From Talpa occidentalis (Eukaryota; Chordata; Mammalia; Eulipotyphla; Talpidae): a stretch of DNA of 64,000 nt. Made by a program: the position numbers and the translations under genes. This document shows, in pieces, positions 35,666-47,676 of the stretch; the first letter of the stretch is position 1, and the number at the start of each line of letters is the position of its first letter. The notes under the pieces were generated by a model that worked only from the letters and a program-made list of their open reading frames with translations, was not told where the DNA came from and did not search any database. The stretch covers positions 65,869,730 through 65,933,729 of the forward strand of contig NW_023604295.1 in NCBI RefSeq assembly GCF_014898055.3, given 5' to 3'.

Positions 35666-38600
35666 GTGTGATATGTATACTCAATTTATCACACAATTCA
35701 GAAAAAAATTATGCAAATATTTTTGTAGACTGATAATATTTAATTTCACATTTGTAACTGTGGTAAGGTAATTGATATTTAGCACAATGAAAATTTTTTC
35801 ATCAAGAAAAATCCACTTATAGAATTGCATTCTTTTTATAGTTTGAGTTTTAATTTATTTACTCTAAAGAGAATTAAATATTCAATGAAATAAAAAATCA
35901 ATTCCACAGAAGTTTAACACCTTGTGTTTTTAAACATTTTGAGAGATACAAAAATGAAGAATGTGTTTTCCCTATTCAGTTTGGCTTTATTATTTTTATG
36001 TGTGCATAAATCATTTTTCATAATAGCTTAATATAATGTGTATAGTTTTATAATTGTATTTTTCCTATGGCATGTCCTCTATAAATAAAAATATTATTAT
36101 AAGTTGTTATATTATTCAGATATGAATATATACAATGCCACCATCATAACAAAATTAATCTAATTTTAAAAAATCTTGGATTTTCTTACTATAAATTTTC
36201 CATCTTACAAATAATGATACTGACTCTGTAAATACATCACTTCAAGCTATTCTAATTTATAGGTGAAATTATTATAAGCACAATATTACAAGCATGTTTA
36301 AATCTCAAGATAATTTTTCCAAAGGAAATTCTAGAAAGTTGTATCAATTTACACCATTGGGGCAGAGAATGAAAAATATCCGTAGCTCTATCCACCTTGG
36401 GGCACCATTATTTTTAACACACACACATACACACATGCACATTTTCACATTATTCTATTTTGCATTTTTGATTACTAATACTCAAAATCCTTTATATATT
36501 TGTGGGTCATTCACATTTATTCTTTTGTTTATTTCCTCTTAATGCTTTTTGCACATTTTTGTAGGGGCATATGGTTTCATCTTAAAGATTTGTATGCTCT
36601 CATAAAAGATTAATAGTGCTATTTGTCTGCTGCATTCACTGAATTCTTTTCCAGTTTATCATTGATTTTTAATGGAACTTGAAATTATTTTTGACATGGT
36701 GAAGTTTCATTTGTAAGTAGTCAAATATATCTTTCTTTTTATATTTTAATGGATATCTTTGCTTATATGGTTTAAAAAGTTTTCAAATAGATATTAACTC
36801 AGATATTGAGCACATTTGTGGCAGGACTTCTAAATACCTAGAGTAATATAATCAAAATGGATGTTCTGATTTAATATGCTGCCTCTGCCTTTAATCCTTG
36901 CATATTTTATTGTTCCTGTTGCATACTCACTGCATCATATTAGTCACTACAAGTTGAACTTCTGTCTCAAAAATTATAAATCTAACCCAAAGAAATAAGG
37001 GATTTTAAGTGAGTCCAGTCTACTTTGACAAGCTCAGAAAATCATTATCAACACTTAGAGTGTATATGTAAATTCAAATACCCTGCCCTTTAAGGTTTGG
37101 AAGTTCTTATACTATGCTGAACATAGCATCCAGTATGCCAGTGTCAAACCATGAACTCATGGGCTTAGTTTCATAGCTTTACCTAATTTCACAATGATTT
37201 TATAATTGGTGGGCCTTGATTGTATCCAGGTTAGCACTTTAGTTCCTCCATGAGACTGGGTGAGTGATAAGCTACTTCTTGATGTATTAGGCATCAAGAG
37301 AGCTTCTTGATGGACAGTGACCGTGTCGTGTTTTGGAAGGACCAGTTAACATGGTAATAGTGTCCTTGAGCCTCTGCCACTGATTGGAGCATCCATGTAG
37401 CTGGGATCAGCCAGAACTAGTACTGGCTGTCTGCCTGTCTCTGGGCTTTGACCACTTACTTTTGTCAAGTTCCTTGAATGAGAAGCCTACCTAGAATAAA
37501 AATCTATTTCTAATTCAAGGCTAATTTTAGCTTAATTCTTGGGACCAGAGTTAAACTCCTGTATCCTTTCTTAGGAATGAGCTCATGGCACAACATTTGT
37601 TAGGAAAATTTGAGTGCTATACATTATATACATTTCAGAAAAAGAACTTTGGGATTGAAGATTTCAACATACAATTTGGTGAATAGGAATGGCACACAAA
37701 CAGTTGTTAGTTCTGGGTTTATATGAGTTCATTCATAATTCTGGATTTATATGAGTGCTTGGATTATGGCTATATTGTGATAGTGGAACTAACAGAAGAC
37801 ACATGTATTAGACAACAGAGACATCTCTAAGATGTTTGGAGTAAATACCAGGAAGCATGGAATTGTGTTTACTGGGGAGAAGGAAATGTGACATGAGCAA
37901 TTCTGAGAGGAAAAATAAGAAATTCATCACCTACAGAATGAGTATAAAGAAGGAAAAGAATAAATCCTGAGTAAACTCTTAAGCACAGCAGCTATAATTT
38001 TTCAGGAAAGAATATCTTTCAAAGTAAGAGAAGCATCATGAAGCTATGGGAAGGAATAATAATGAGTGATCAACTACGTTAAATGTTTGGGATGAACCCA
38101 CATATCCACCTGAGAATTGGATACTGCATTTAACAAATTACTAATGACCTTGATAAATGCTCATCTTGATTTAAATTGTAGTGGAGGAGAAATTCTTTTT
38201 ATTTATGTTCATCTGATGATGTACATTTTAAGAAATTACCGTGTGCTTGTGCCTATGCTGTTGGTAGAAACGAAGCAACATACAAAATCTTAATGACATT
38301 ACGGCCTAGCTGAAGTAGGAAACATTCAGAGAAAGGCTGCTAAATGATCAAGACAGTTGATAGTATGTTAAAAATAGTATACATTTCCCTAAAAAGATGC
38401 AGACCAAAAGTCTAACATATTTGGAGACATGCAATAGAAAATAAAATCTATGATGAGTTCCTAAATTTCCAGATTATGTCATTTAGTAAGTACCCTGTAA
38501 TAATGTGCTTTGTTATAAACATATGTACACACTATGTGATCCCTCACTCACATAATATCCCCACTTCTCTTTTATCCAATTTAGGTCAATAGTCAGTCTT

Positions 38601-40908
38601 GGGTAATCAGTCTTTTACCTCAGTTTCTTAACTCTTTAAACTTCTTGTCTTTTTTTGTGCCCACCTGGAAAATATCAATGCTAGTTTTATAAATATCTCT
38701 GTATTTTGCCCCATCATCTGTCTAGTTGAATAAACACTATTGGAGAAAAACATACAACTATACTGATTTGTTTCCTTAAATTCATACCCTTTACATCGAG
38801 TGAGATTGTACATCGGCAACCTGAACAACCCTAATATATTTCCTTGTACATTTATTCCCTTCCACAAAAGGAATCTTCAACTCTTTTCTTTTTTTACTAT
38901 CCCATTTACAGTTGATGCCAAAGTTTCTGGTTTTACTAGTAGAAATCATTTTAAAAACCAGGACCAAAAAAAAGAAAACTGCAACATGATTTTCAGATCT
39001 ATAATTCCATTTATACCAATATACTGTGTTTTACATTTTGCACAATGATGTTAATGTGTGTACTCCTACCTAAGCAAGTCTATTATCTAGATCTCCTCCC
39101 TCTTACCTTCTAAAACATACTAGTTTTTCAATTACCCCTACTGCAATTCTCTTGAATATCCCAATAATCTATACTCTTTCATTAATGCCTCAATTGAAAA
39201 CATATTACCAATAATGAAACACTTGTACAAAGTTGCTGTCCGAAATAGTTTTCTTATTTTCTCTTCTAAATTCATTTCAGTCAATTTCTGGAAAGAAGGT
39301 GTTTGTTAGAAAAGAATATAAAGAACATTTCTGGGGGATAAAAATGCTCTATGTCTTATTGTGTGTTACATATGTATACAATTTCCGAAGCTCATATAAC
39401 TGAATGCTTAAGGTGTGCTTTTTACTGTATGTAAATTAAACAACAAAAGGGAAAATCCTAAGTGTGTCCTGTTCCCTTCTTCTCACACAAAAAAAAAGAA
39501 CACATATGGACAGATTAGTTTTAAGTAGGAGAAAGTCTATAAAGGAGGTGTGAGAGGGGACTAATTCAAAATAAAAAGTAATGTGTAAGTGGCATAATAG
39601 AAGATATAAATGAGAGTGGAAATCTGTAACTTTTAATGATTCCAACTTTAAAGTTGCAAAGATACATCCTTCGAGTTTACTTATGCAGATAGATGATAGA
39701 GAGAGAGCAGAATATAACAAAATACCCAAGTTAAAAAAATTGCGGACATTTAGGATCCAGTGGAATATCTGAAACACTGGGACAATGATCAAACAAAGCA
39801 TGTTGTCCTCGCATCCCTGAAAAGCAAATATGACTGGAGACAGGAAGTTAGAGCACATTTTGGTCAGAGAAAAGGACAGATACTCAGTGGCTTGACAACT
39901 TAGGTAGTTACCCATAGTGAAATGAAAAGTAGCAAAGAAGTGCAAATAATGTCACAATATCCTCTAATGAAATTTCATCTTCATAGAAAAGAATATCCAC
40001 TGATTTCCATGTTAGTGACACTGATTGAAATAATTTACACAAAAGAGTTTGGCAATCTGTTAAACCTGAAAGGATATCAGAAAGTATTTTTTAGTATCAA
40101 AAGTCTAACATTACTTTTAACAATTATTTATGAAATGAATCATTTCATTTATAGTAACTGAAAAAGTAGTTTTCATGTGTGCTTAATCATGTCTATCACT
40201 CTGTGTATGATACAAATCTTTGTCAGAAAGTCATTTATTTTATAGCACTAATTAAAAAAAGATTTAGGTTTTAATAAGTAAACCTTTTCCTTTAAGACAT
40301 TTGCATGAAAATAGGAAATCTGGTAGATTTCATTTTAATCAGCAATTCTTTAAAGAAGTTCTCTAGCACAAGTCTCGCAGCAGATGCTCACATAATCAAA
40401 AAATGTGTCCATTAGCTAAACATTAACACACAACAATACATTAACTTGATGTTTTCTTTGATTAACAGACATGCTCTCATAATATAACAAATTGTTGTGA
40501 TTTTATTACTACAGATGCATGTTTTTTTTTGATGGGAGGAAAAAATATTCAATTAGAGCTCCTGTTTTTAAAAGCAATCCCTCATAAACTAAAAAATGAC
40601 TCCAGGATTAAAAAAAAAATGTTTGTTCTATAATTTTCACTATGTTAGACAAAAAGTAAAATAAGCTAAAAAGGTTTCATCAAAGATATAGTATTTTGAA
40701 GATTTTACTTCTAGTTGTGTTTTTTCCTACATGAAAGAGGTATATTTATTTTAATTATGCTAAATGTTCTTCTTACAACCATATTTAAAAGAATTTCCCT
40801 TATTGAAGGTCTTGAAATTCATTAATTTTATTCCCTTCTTTTTCAATGATGAATATTCTTTCTAGACACAGTAATATTTTTGGAGGAAGAATATGGACCT
40901 TTTGGTAA
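35666..40908. other. Long AT-rich unannotated interval
   Basis: No gene is recognised in 5.2 kb. A CA-rich run lies at 36418-36441. A direct repeat of TTCTGGRTTTATATGAG with a 28 bp period lies at 37711-37755. An 8 bp stem hairpin lies at 37291-37311. The longest open frame (169 codons on the minus strand, 39436-39945) has AT-driven composition and no known motif, and I do not call it a gene. Confidence 0.4.
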
Positions 40909-41320
40909 GTATATTAGTTTCCTAAGGCTGCCATATTGACCTACTATATACTGGATGACTTAAAAAAAAATAGGAATTTGGTCTTCCCTAGTGGCACAAG
41001 GGGTTAAGCACCACACTGTGAAGCAATCCGCAGCTTCTGCAGCACAAGTTCGATCCCCGGCCAGCCAGGGAGCAACCCACATGGTGCAGCAGACCTCTGC
41101 TGACTCGCCCGCTGCTCCCCTCAGCAGTGTATTTCAGTGGATCTGCCTGTTCTGTTCCCCACTCTCTCTGGTGAATCCTCTCACCCTCCGCATCTCTGGC
41201 CTGTACCCCCCCCCCCAAAAAAAAAATAGGAATTTATTGACTCACAGTTCTGGAGGCTAGAAGGTTAAAATCAAAGTACAGACATAGTCATGTTTCTCCA
41301 AGAACAACTCTTGGCTATAT
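40909..41320 (-). mobile_element. MaLR LTR 3' portion, split by a SINE
   Basis: TATTAGTTTCCTAAGGCTGC on the left of the SINE and ATTGACTCACAGTTCTGGAG on its right are the reverse complement of the 3' half of MaLR-type LTRs. The group B SINE at 40980-41217 divides it. The left end is clear and the right end is approximate. Confidence 0.72.
40980..41217 (+). mobile_element. tRNA-derived SINE, group B, poly-C 3' end
   Basis: The head is GGGGTTAAGCACCACACTGT. An 18 bp TSD (nine A, then TAGGAATTT) lies at 40962-40979 and 41218-41235. The element ends CTGTA, a run of about 12 C, then the A-run. The normal CTTGTATGCATAAATAAATC and TCTTT are absent. Confidence 0.92.
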
Positions 41321-42912
41321 AATCATGGAGAGTTTGTTAAATACTTTGAACTATCGTTCATTCATTCTAAACTAGTTTACAGAGCTACTGAGTGGTTATG
41401 AAGATGAATGAAAACAATGACCTAAATCTAAAACCTAATTCCTCACCTTGTTATTTGCTGGCTCTTTGCTTACTTCCATGTGCCCACCAACACACTGAAT
41501 CAATCCAGTCCTAGCTTGAGCAGAACCTTTTTATTTTGCATGACCCCAACACTGTCCCTTTCCTGTCTTCGGTGTGATTCCAAATGTGCCTGAACCATTC
41601 TGTGGAGACAAAGCTTATAAATTTTAATTGTTTAGGCCCAATTACATTCCTGGAAATGTCCTGAATGTAGGATCACCATACTTACCAGATGAAAATATAG
41701 GAATCCCAGTTGCATTTTGGATTCAGGAAAGAAAACAAATATTTTTTTTTTTTTGTATTAGTATGTCCCAAATATTGCTTGAGACATATTTCTAAAAAGG
41801 GAAAGGTTTGTTTATCTGAACTTTAAATGTAATTCTGTGTCTTGTATTTTACTAGGCAATGATCTTGAATGGGCTGGTTTTAGACCTCCTGGGAAGAATT
41901 CCATGAATCCATCTTCTTGTGGATATTTAGCACACTGCATCTTCTGAGCTACCCTTCTCACACAGAATGGTCTAAGTTAAGCAGATTCTCATTGAGCTGC
42001 TCCAATGAAACTTCTGTATCCCATTTAGGTTACTACCATTATTATCTCTTTTTGACTTACACTTTAAGTAGACAGAACTATCTCATAACCAACATAGCAC
42101 AGTTGTCACAACTTACTATGTGACATTAGAATTTCAAACGCAATCAGCTTCATTTCCTCCAATTATGTGACTAGAACTGAAAGTTGGATTTTAAGATCTT
42201 TGAGGTACCTTCCTGCTCAAACATTCTGAGGGTTCAAGTCTGTCCCTCAGTGTAGGATATTATGCAAATTAAATAATTTCTTTAAAAAATGTATGTGTGA
42301 AATAAACTAAATATTATTGTTCTTGGTTTTTAGCCTTTTTGGAAAATCTTAAAATCTTATTTAATTAATGTTCTCTTTTTATAATTGGTATGTATGTATG
42401 TATGTATGCATGTATGTGTTTATTTACCTTAAGATAGTTATTGTGTTCAGTTTTACTGCAACAGACCAAAATTGAATTTCAAAAGTATCTGCAATGTACA
42501 AAAAAGTTAATATAATTCTACCACAGAAATATTCAGATAAATCTATTAAAAAAAGATTAAAACCCTCTAAATAGCATTTGAAATGCATTTATCACTTGTC
42601 ATAAATTCCTTCTGTTGTGTTACAATATTTTTTTCTAGTTAATACCTAAAACCAAGGGTACATAATTTCTTCCTTTGTAGTTATGCTAAACATAGAACTA
42701 AATAAAATTAAGGTTTTACAAATCCCCCTTTTTCTGTCTTCTACCACGTTCATCATCGTGGGTGATTTCCCAGGCTACTGTTAGCTGATATATAAACTAC
42801 TGCCTTTTCTTTGTTTCAGTCACAGCATTAGAATCCCAAGTGAAAAATCCTGAAAAAAATAATTTTCTTTGACTAAAGTGGTTCTTTGGTGTGATTTCTT
42901 CTCTGAGGATTG
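41321..42912. other. AT-rich unannotated interval
   Basis: A GTAT tetranucleotide repeat covers about 42388-42416. Nothing else was recognised. Confidence 0.45.
42386..42418. repeat. (GTAT)n microsatellite
   Basis: This is about seven units of GTAT/GCAT, directly visible. Confidence 0.9.
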
Positions 42913-43276
42913 CTGAGTTCATTTGCTTTAATCCTCTTAACCATTCACAATTTTTCTTTTTAACCACTATTTATTAGTAAATTCACTATTATTAGTAAAG
43001 ACACTGATAATATTTTTCCTTTTTTTCTTTTTCTTCCCTATTTGCTCTTTAATTTTGCATAACATAATTATCCTGAGATTAAGTAAAATATCAACTTTCA
43101 GGTTCCTCACTGAAAAAAGTATATTCATTATAAGAATGGCACATATAAATTAAAAATTGCATAAATACAAATATGCATATAGATGTGTGTTCTTTCAATT
43201 CTCCATCCCTGGCTTATAGAATGTGAATATGAAGCTGCTTTAGATTCCTCCAGTAGGTGTTAAAGAGTAGTGCAGC
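42913..43276 (+). repeat. Left arm of a large inverted duplication
   Basis: This 364 bp segment recurs in reverse complement at 45518-45888. Shared anchors include CCTCTTAACCATTCACAATT, GTAAAGACACTGATAATATT, CCTATTTGCTCTTTAATTTT and CCCTGGCTTATAGAATGTG. By hand I count about 9 substitutions and 3 small indels, so identity is about 97%, plus one 14 bp insertion in the other arm. The flanks outside the arms do not match. No gene or named repeat is visible in the arm. Confidence 0.95.
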
Positions 43277-44154
43277 ATGGCCTGGCTGTAGGAGACCTAC
43301 ATCTAGCTCTGGGGGAGGGCCTGTTAAAACTCTTCTAAAAGACTGAAGGGGAAAATAGTTCCCTGTACTCCTCTCCTATGGAGAAAGAGGTAAAACTTCA
43401 CCACACAAATAGCACTTTCTAAATCCTTCCCTAAATCTCTAGTTTTTATATCCTAGCTGTCTGAAAGGGGATTAAGTATCTCACAAAAAGTGATTAAGAT
43501 TTTCAATTTTTTGATAATTTTGTGTTAGTCAGTAATAGAAATGTTATAATTATCACTGTAAGGTCTCAGTCAAACTTCTAATTGAGCATGCTATTAAAAT
43601 TTCATTTATAGCATAGCATAGTTGAAGCACAAGAAATACATATATTGATTGCCTTACTATCTTTTATAATTCAAAGTAAATCTGATAATCTCCATTATAA
43701 ATCTAAATAAATAACTACCAAATAACTGCTAAGACATTTTAAAATGGCTTTATGCAATAGAAACAAAATTCTCAAATTCTTTTAAGCCAATAGCTTAATA
43801 AAAACATATTAAGAAATTTTTAACAGATGTGCAATTACTTACTTTTCATATCTATACTGGGTTAGTTTTATTTACTGTGAATAACCATTCTATACTTTTA
43901 GATTTTAGTAGAAGCTTTGAGACAATATTAATTTACTAACTGGGTAAGAATTAATATATTATGCAATGATGATAATGTAATTTAGGGTAAGAGAATCTTT
44001 AATGTCCCCTTGGTTTATTTATGATTCTGTTCAGAAATTTAGGCTATAATACATTTAAATATTTGAAGCTTTCTTACAGAATGTGGCATATTAGAACAAA
44101 TTAATAATTCATTTTTTTAGTTAAATATTACCTTGTTGTTATATATAAAACCAC

Positions 44155-44290
44155 TTTATAATATTGTGTATCATTTTAAAAGCGTTTTGCATGTACAATC
44201 TTAATGGTTCCTCACAATAATTTTATAAGAGCAGCAATAGCATAATAACATTTTATAAATGAGAACAAGACTTCAAAAGTAAAAATATCA
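44155..44290 (+). mobile_element. MIR relic
   Basis: GCGTTTTGCATGTACAATC, then TGGTTCCTCACAATAATTTT, then ACATTTTATAAATGAGAAC follow the MIR 3' portion order. It is diverged. Confidence 0.6.
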
Positions 44291-44324
44291 TGGCTCCAAA
44301 TTAATCTAATTTTTAAAAATATGA

Positions 44325-44610
44325 ACATTTTAATTGAAGTTTTCTTGTAGAAAGGGGACAAAGTTATAAATGTACAGTTTGATCAAAAATTTTTAAAGGG
44401 AGGCCAGCCCGCCATCCACAACTATCCTGACTTCTAACGCCATAGTTTAGTTTAGTTAAGTAGTAACCTTATGTGAATGGAAACATCTAGTAGATCCTCT
44501 TTTGTCTTATTTTCCTTATGATCAACATTATGTTTTTGAGATTCATGTGTTATTGAGTGTAAGTACAATTTGTTCATTTGTATTGTTATAACATAGTCTA
44601 GTATAAGATT
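44325..44610 (-). mobile_element. Old L1M 3' UTR fragment
   Basis: CTGACTTCTAACGCCATAG, then TTATGTGAATGGAAACATC, then ATTATGTTTTTGAGATTCAT, and a TTCATTTGTATTGTTATAAC end resemble the reverse complement of old L1M 3' ends. Limits are approximate. Confidence 0.7.
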
Positions 44611-44727
44611 ATATACTAAGAAAAAGATAAGGCCTTTTGATCAAGATAAATATATTCCTAATTATTTAATCAAATTGGTCTAAATATTGACTAGTAATAT
44701 TTTGTGGGGTATAAAAATATAGTTGAG

Positions 44728-44999
44728 AGGCCTTCCTGGTGGTGCAAGAGGTTAAGCACCACACTATGAAGCAATTCACAGCCTTTGCAGCATTAGTTTG
44801 ATACCTGGCCATCCAGGGAGGAACCCACATGGCGCAGCAGACCTCTCCTGACTTGCCTGCTGCTCCTCTCAGCAGTGTATTTCAGTCAGTCTGCCTGTTC
44901 TGTTCCCCACTCTGTCTCTGGTGAATCCTCTCACCCCCCACATCTCTGGCCTATACCCCAGTCTTGTATGCATACATAAATAAATCTTTAAAAAAAAAT
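44728..44999 (+). mobile_element. tRNA-derived SINE, group B
   Basis: The head is GCAAGAGGTTAAGCACCACA. The tail is TATGCATACATAAATAAATC, TTT and an A-run. The left target copy is AAAAATATAGTTGAG (44713-44727). The right copy has expanded to AAAAA(TA)nTAGTTGAG, ending at 45020. The element lies within the spacer of the inverted duplication. Confidence 0.92.
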
Positions 45000-45517
45000 A
45001 TATATATATATATAGTTGAGCTAGAGCACATCACAAAATCTACACAAAAAGCAGTTGGGATGGAAATAGAATTAATAAGTTCTAAAGTTCTGGCTTCACT
45101 AAGAAAATTGTTAGAAAATTTTCATTAGACTCCAAAAAGTCAGAAGTCATATGCATTGTGATATAAGCATAATATATGCTATATAATATAAGCATTGGTA
45201 CTTGACTAAACATGGCTATTTGGTGGAAATACAGAGTTAGACTGAGAAAATTATATTTGATAAAGACTCCTTGAAAGTTTTATTTTAACAATAAAGAGCT
45301 TCTATACATATACCATATGTAATACCATATATTCACATTCTGAATAATCATTAATTATTCAGTATTTTTAAGCTACTATACACAGATAATGTTCCTATAA
45401 ATGAACAAAATAAGTGAAATCCTTACATAGAGGACCTATTATCTTGGAGAAGAGATAATAAAAAGTTTAATAAATTATTCCATATGCAATGTGTATGAAT
45501 ATGAATATGTGATTAGG

Positions 45518-45888
45518 GCTGTACTACTGTTTAACACCTGCTGGAGGAATCTAAAGCAGCTTCATATTCACATTCTATAAGCCAGGGATGGAGAATTGAA
45601 AGATTCTCCATCTTTCACACATCTATATGCATATTTGTATTTATGCAATTTTTAATTTATATGTGCATTCTTATAATGAATATACTTTTTTCAGTGAGAA
45701 ACCTGAAAGTTGATATTTTACTTCATCTCAGGATAATTATGTTATGCAAAATTAAAGAGCAAATAGGGAAGAAAAAGAAAAAAAGGAAAAATATTATCAG
45801 TGTCTTTACTAATAATAGTGAATTTGCTAGTAAATAGTGGTTAAAAAGAAAAATTGTGAATGGTTAAGAGGATAAAGCAAATGAACAG
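45518..45888 (-). repeat. Right arm of the large inverted duplication
   Basis: This 371 bp segment is the reverse complement of 42913-43276. It carries a 14 bp insertion relative to the left arm at about 45603-45616. Part of the insertion, ATTCTCCATC, is the exact reverse complement of GATGGAGAAT at 45587-45596, making a hairpin. The 64-codon open frame across it is AT-rich and without motif. Confidence 0.95.
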
Positions 45889-45904
45889 ATTAAAGGGAAT
45901 GGGG

Positions 45905-46620
45905 ATTATCTTGTTGATGAGTAGTTATTGGAGGTAAAGGCAGATTTCAGTGCTGAATATTGTTGTCCGGTCAATGATTATGAAAAGATGGAGTTAAAAC
46001 AAAGTCTTGAAGTTAACCACACAAACAACTGGATATTCATAGAAAATGGGAGCTCCTTCCATGGGTGGAAGGGTAATAGTGGGTAGAAAGACCTTAGAAT
46101 AAAGTAGGCTCAGTATGTTTTGGAAACAGCAATGCTCATTTAATGTGGAAGATTAAAAGTGAGAGTGAGAGGGATGGAAAAGTTTAGAGACATAACAAGG
46201 TGGTGTCGTGACTGGAAAACTCTTCTAAGAAATGTGGCCCATACTCTGAATTCAATGGGAATTGTATGCATGATTTGGAGGAGTGGCATGATCTGAGGTA
46301 ATTTTTAAAATTGTTTGGCTACCTTAATGAGAATAGACTGTAGTGAAGCAAATCTAGAATCAGGAAGAAAAGCTACAAGGCTACTATTGTTATCTAAGCA
46401 AGATAAAAATAGTTCCTCAGTCCAGTTTGGTGCCAGCGGAGGGGTGAAGCTTTGTGACTTTTTATAAATGTTTTGTAAGAATGGCCAATTGGGTATGGGT
46501 TACAAGACAAGAGAGAACAGATTTGAGAACAACTTCAAGTTTTTTGGTCTAAGTGTTGAACTGATGGGGAAGGATATAAGGGAAGTTGTTCCTGTTTTTA
46601 TTTGTTTCATTAGGCGGTTA
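45905..46620 (+). mobile_element. Ancient interspersed repeat, unnamed
   Basis: ATTTGGAGGAGTGGCATGAT, then CTACAAGGCTACTATTGTTA, then TTCAAGTTTTTTGGTCTAAG follow the order of a common ancient mammalian repeat. Related pieces lie at 27075-27340 and 35230-35665. I do not trust my memory for its name. Confidence 0.4.
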
Positions 46621-46665
46621 GTCAGGATTTTATCTTTGCAAAGGCTGAGAGTGAAATATTTCTTT

Positions 46666-46931
46666 TTTTTTTAAGATTTATTTATTTATTTATATATACA
46701 AGCACTGGGTACAGTCAGAAGCGTGGGAGGGTGAGAGAATTCACCAGAGCCAGAAGGGGGAGCAGAACAGGCGCACTGATGAGGTACACTGCTGAGGAGA
46801 CAGCGGGCGGCAGGAGAGGTCTGCGCGACATGTGGGACCCTTGCAGGCGGCCAGGGATCGAGCCAGCGCTGCAGAGGCCACTGGCAGCCTCGCATCCCAG
46901 CGCTCAACCGCTGTGCCACCAGGGGAGGCCC
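46666..46931 (-). mobile_element. tRNA-derived SINE, group A
   Basis: This inverted copy has moderate divergence and small deletions in the head and body. No clear TSD was found, unlike nearly every other copy. The ends are set from the T-run at 46662 and the GGCCCTGCA junction. Confidence 0.88.
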
Positions 46932-47559
46932 TGCAACAGCAAGTTTGTTCTAAAGCCAAAGCCCTCATTTGAAGAATTCTGGCTGAGGCCTAGCTTAGTG
47001 TTGATGCTGTGCTCATCCACTGACTGGGAACAGTCTGTGGAAGCATCGATGTAACACACGCACAAAAGTATGTTCAAGAGTACTGTGGCAGCAATCCTTC
47101 AGTTATGCCTTGTTTTAACTAGCTAACCAAAGTCATCCTTTAAGGACTGTTTTTCTTGGACTTTTATCTGCATATTCTTTCACTGCTCATGGATGCTTAC
47201 TGTATTTGCAGCCTTCATGTGACCATTATTACATGCTACATTGCATTCGGACACTTGCGCCCTGGCTTCACTTCCTGAGTGGGTATGGCATTGCAGGAGA
47301 TAGCTCCATTGTGAAATATTTGAATGACTCCTTTCACTATTCTTCCCTCCTTTCTTCCCTCCCTCTCTCCCTCCCTCCCTTTCTTCCCTCTCTTCCTGAA
47401 TTCCTACAGAATTTTTTTTTGCTATCTGAAAAAATGCACCTTATTGAAGATAGTAACAATTTTAAATTTGAAATAATAAATTCTGGAGTCTGATTCCACT
47501 CTCACAGCCACTGCAGTTCACTGAGTTACATGGTGCACCAGGAGAAGTGACAGTTGAAC
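46932..47559. other. Unannotated interval with pyrimidine tract
   Basis: A long CT tract (TTCCCTCC units) lies at about 47340-47396. The last part (from about 47490) may be the 5' UTR of the HMGB1 retrocopy, but I cannot confirm this. Confidence 0.4.
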
Positions 47560-47640
47560 AGACACTTTGTGCCTCCTTGAGTAAAACTACGTTAACACAG
47601 GCAAAGGAGATCCTAAGATGGGAGGCAGAATGTCATCAAG

Positions 47641-47650
<10 letters not shown>

Positions 47651-47676
<26 letters not shown>

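Larger units (their letters stand above)
43277..45517. other. Spacer between inverted arms
   Basis: This 2.24 kb of AT-rich DNA contains a MIR relic, an old L1 3' end on the minus strand and a group B SINE. No gene is visible. The stretch 43277-44150 holds nothing I can name. Confidence 0.8.

Noticed and set aside
39436..39945. A 169-codon open frame on the minus strand, the longest not overlapping a SINE.
   Set aside because: Residue content is what AT-rich DNA gives (Leu, Phe, Ser, Ile). No motif, splice sites or promoter were seen.
47340..47396. A pyrimidine tract just upstream of the HMGB1 copy as a promoter element.
   Set aside because: It is a simple CT-rich repeat, and the pseudogene downstream is dead.
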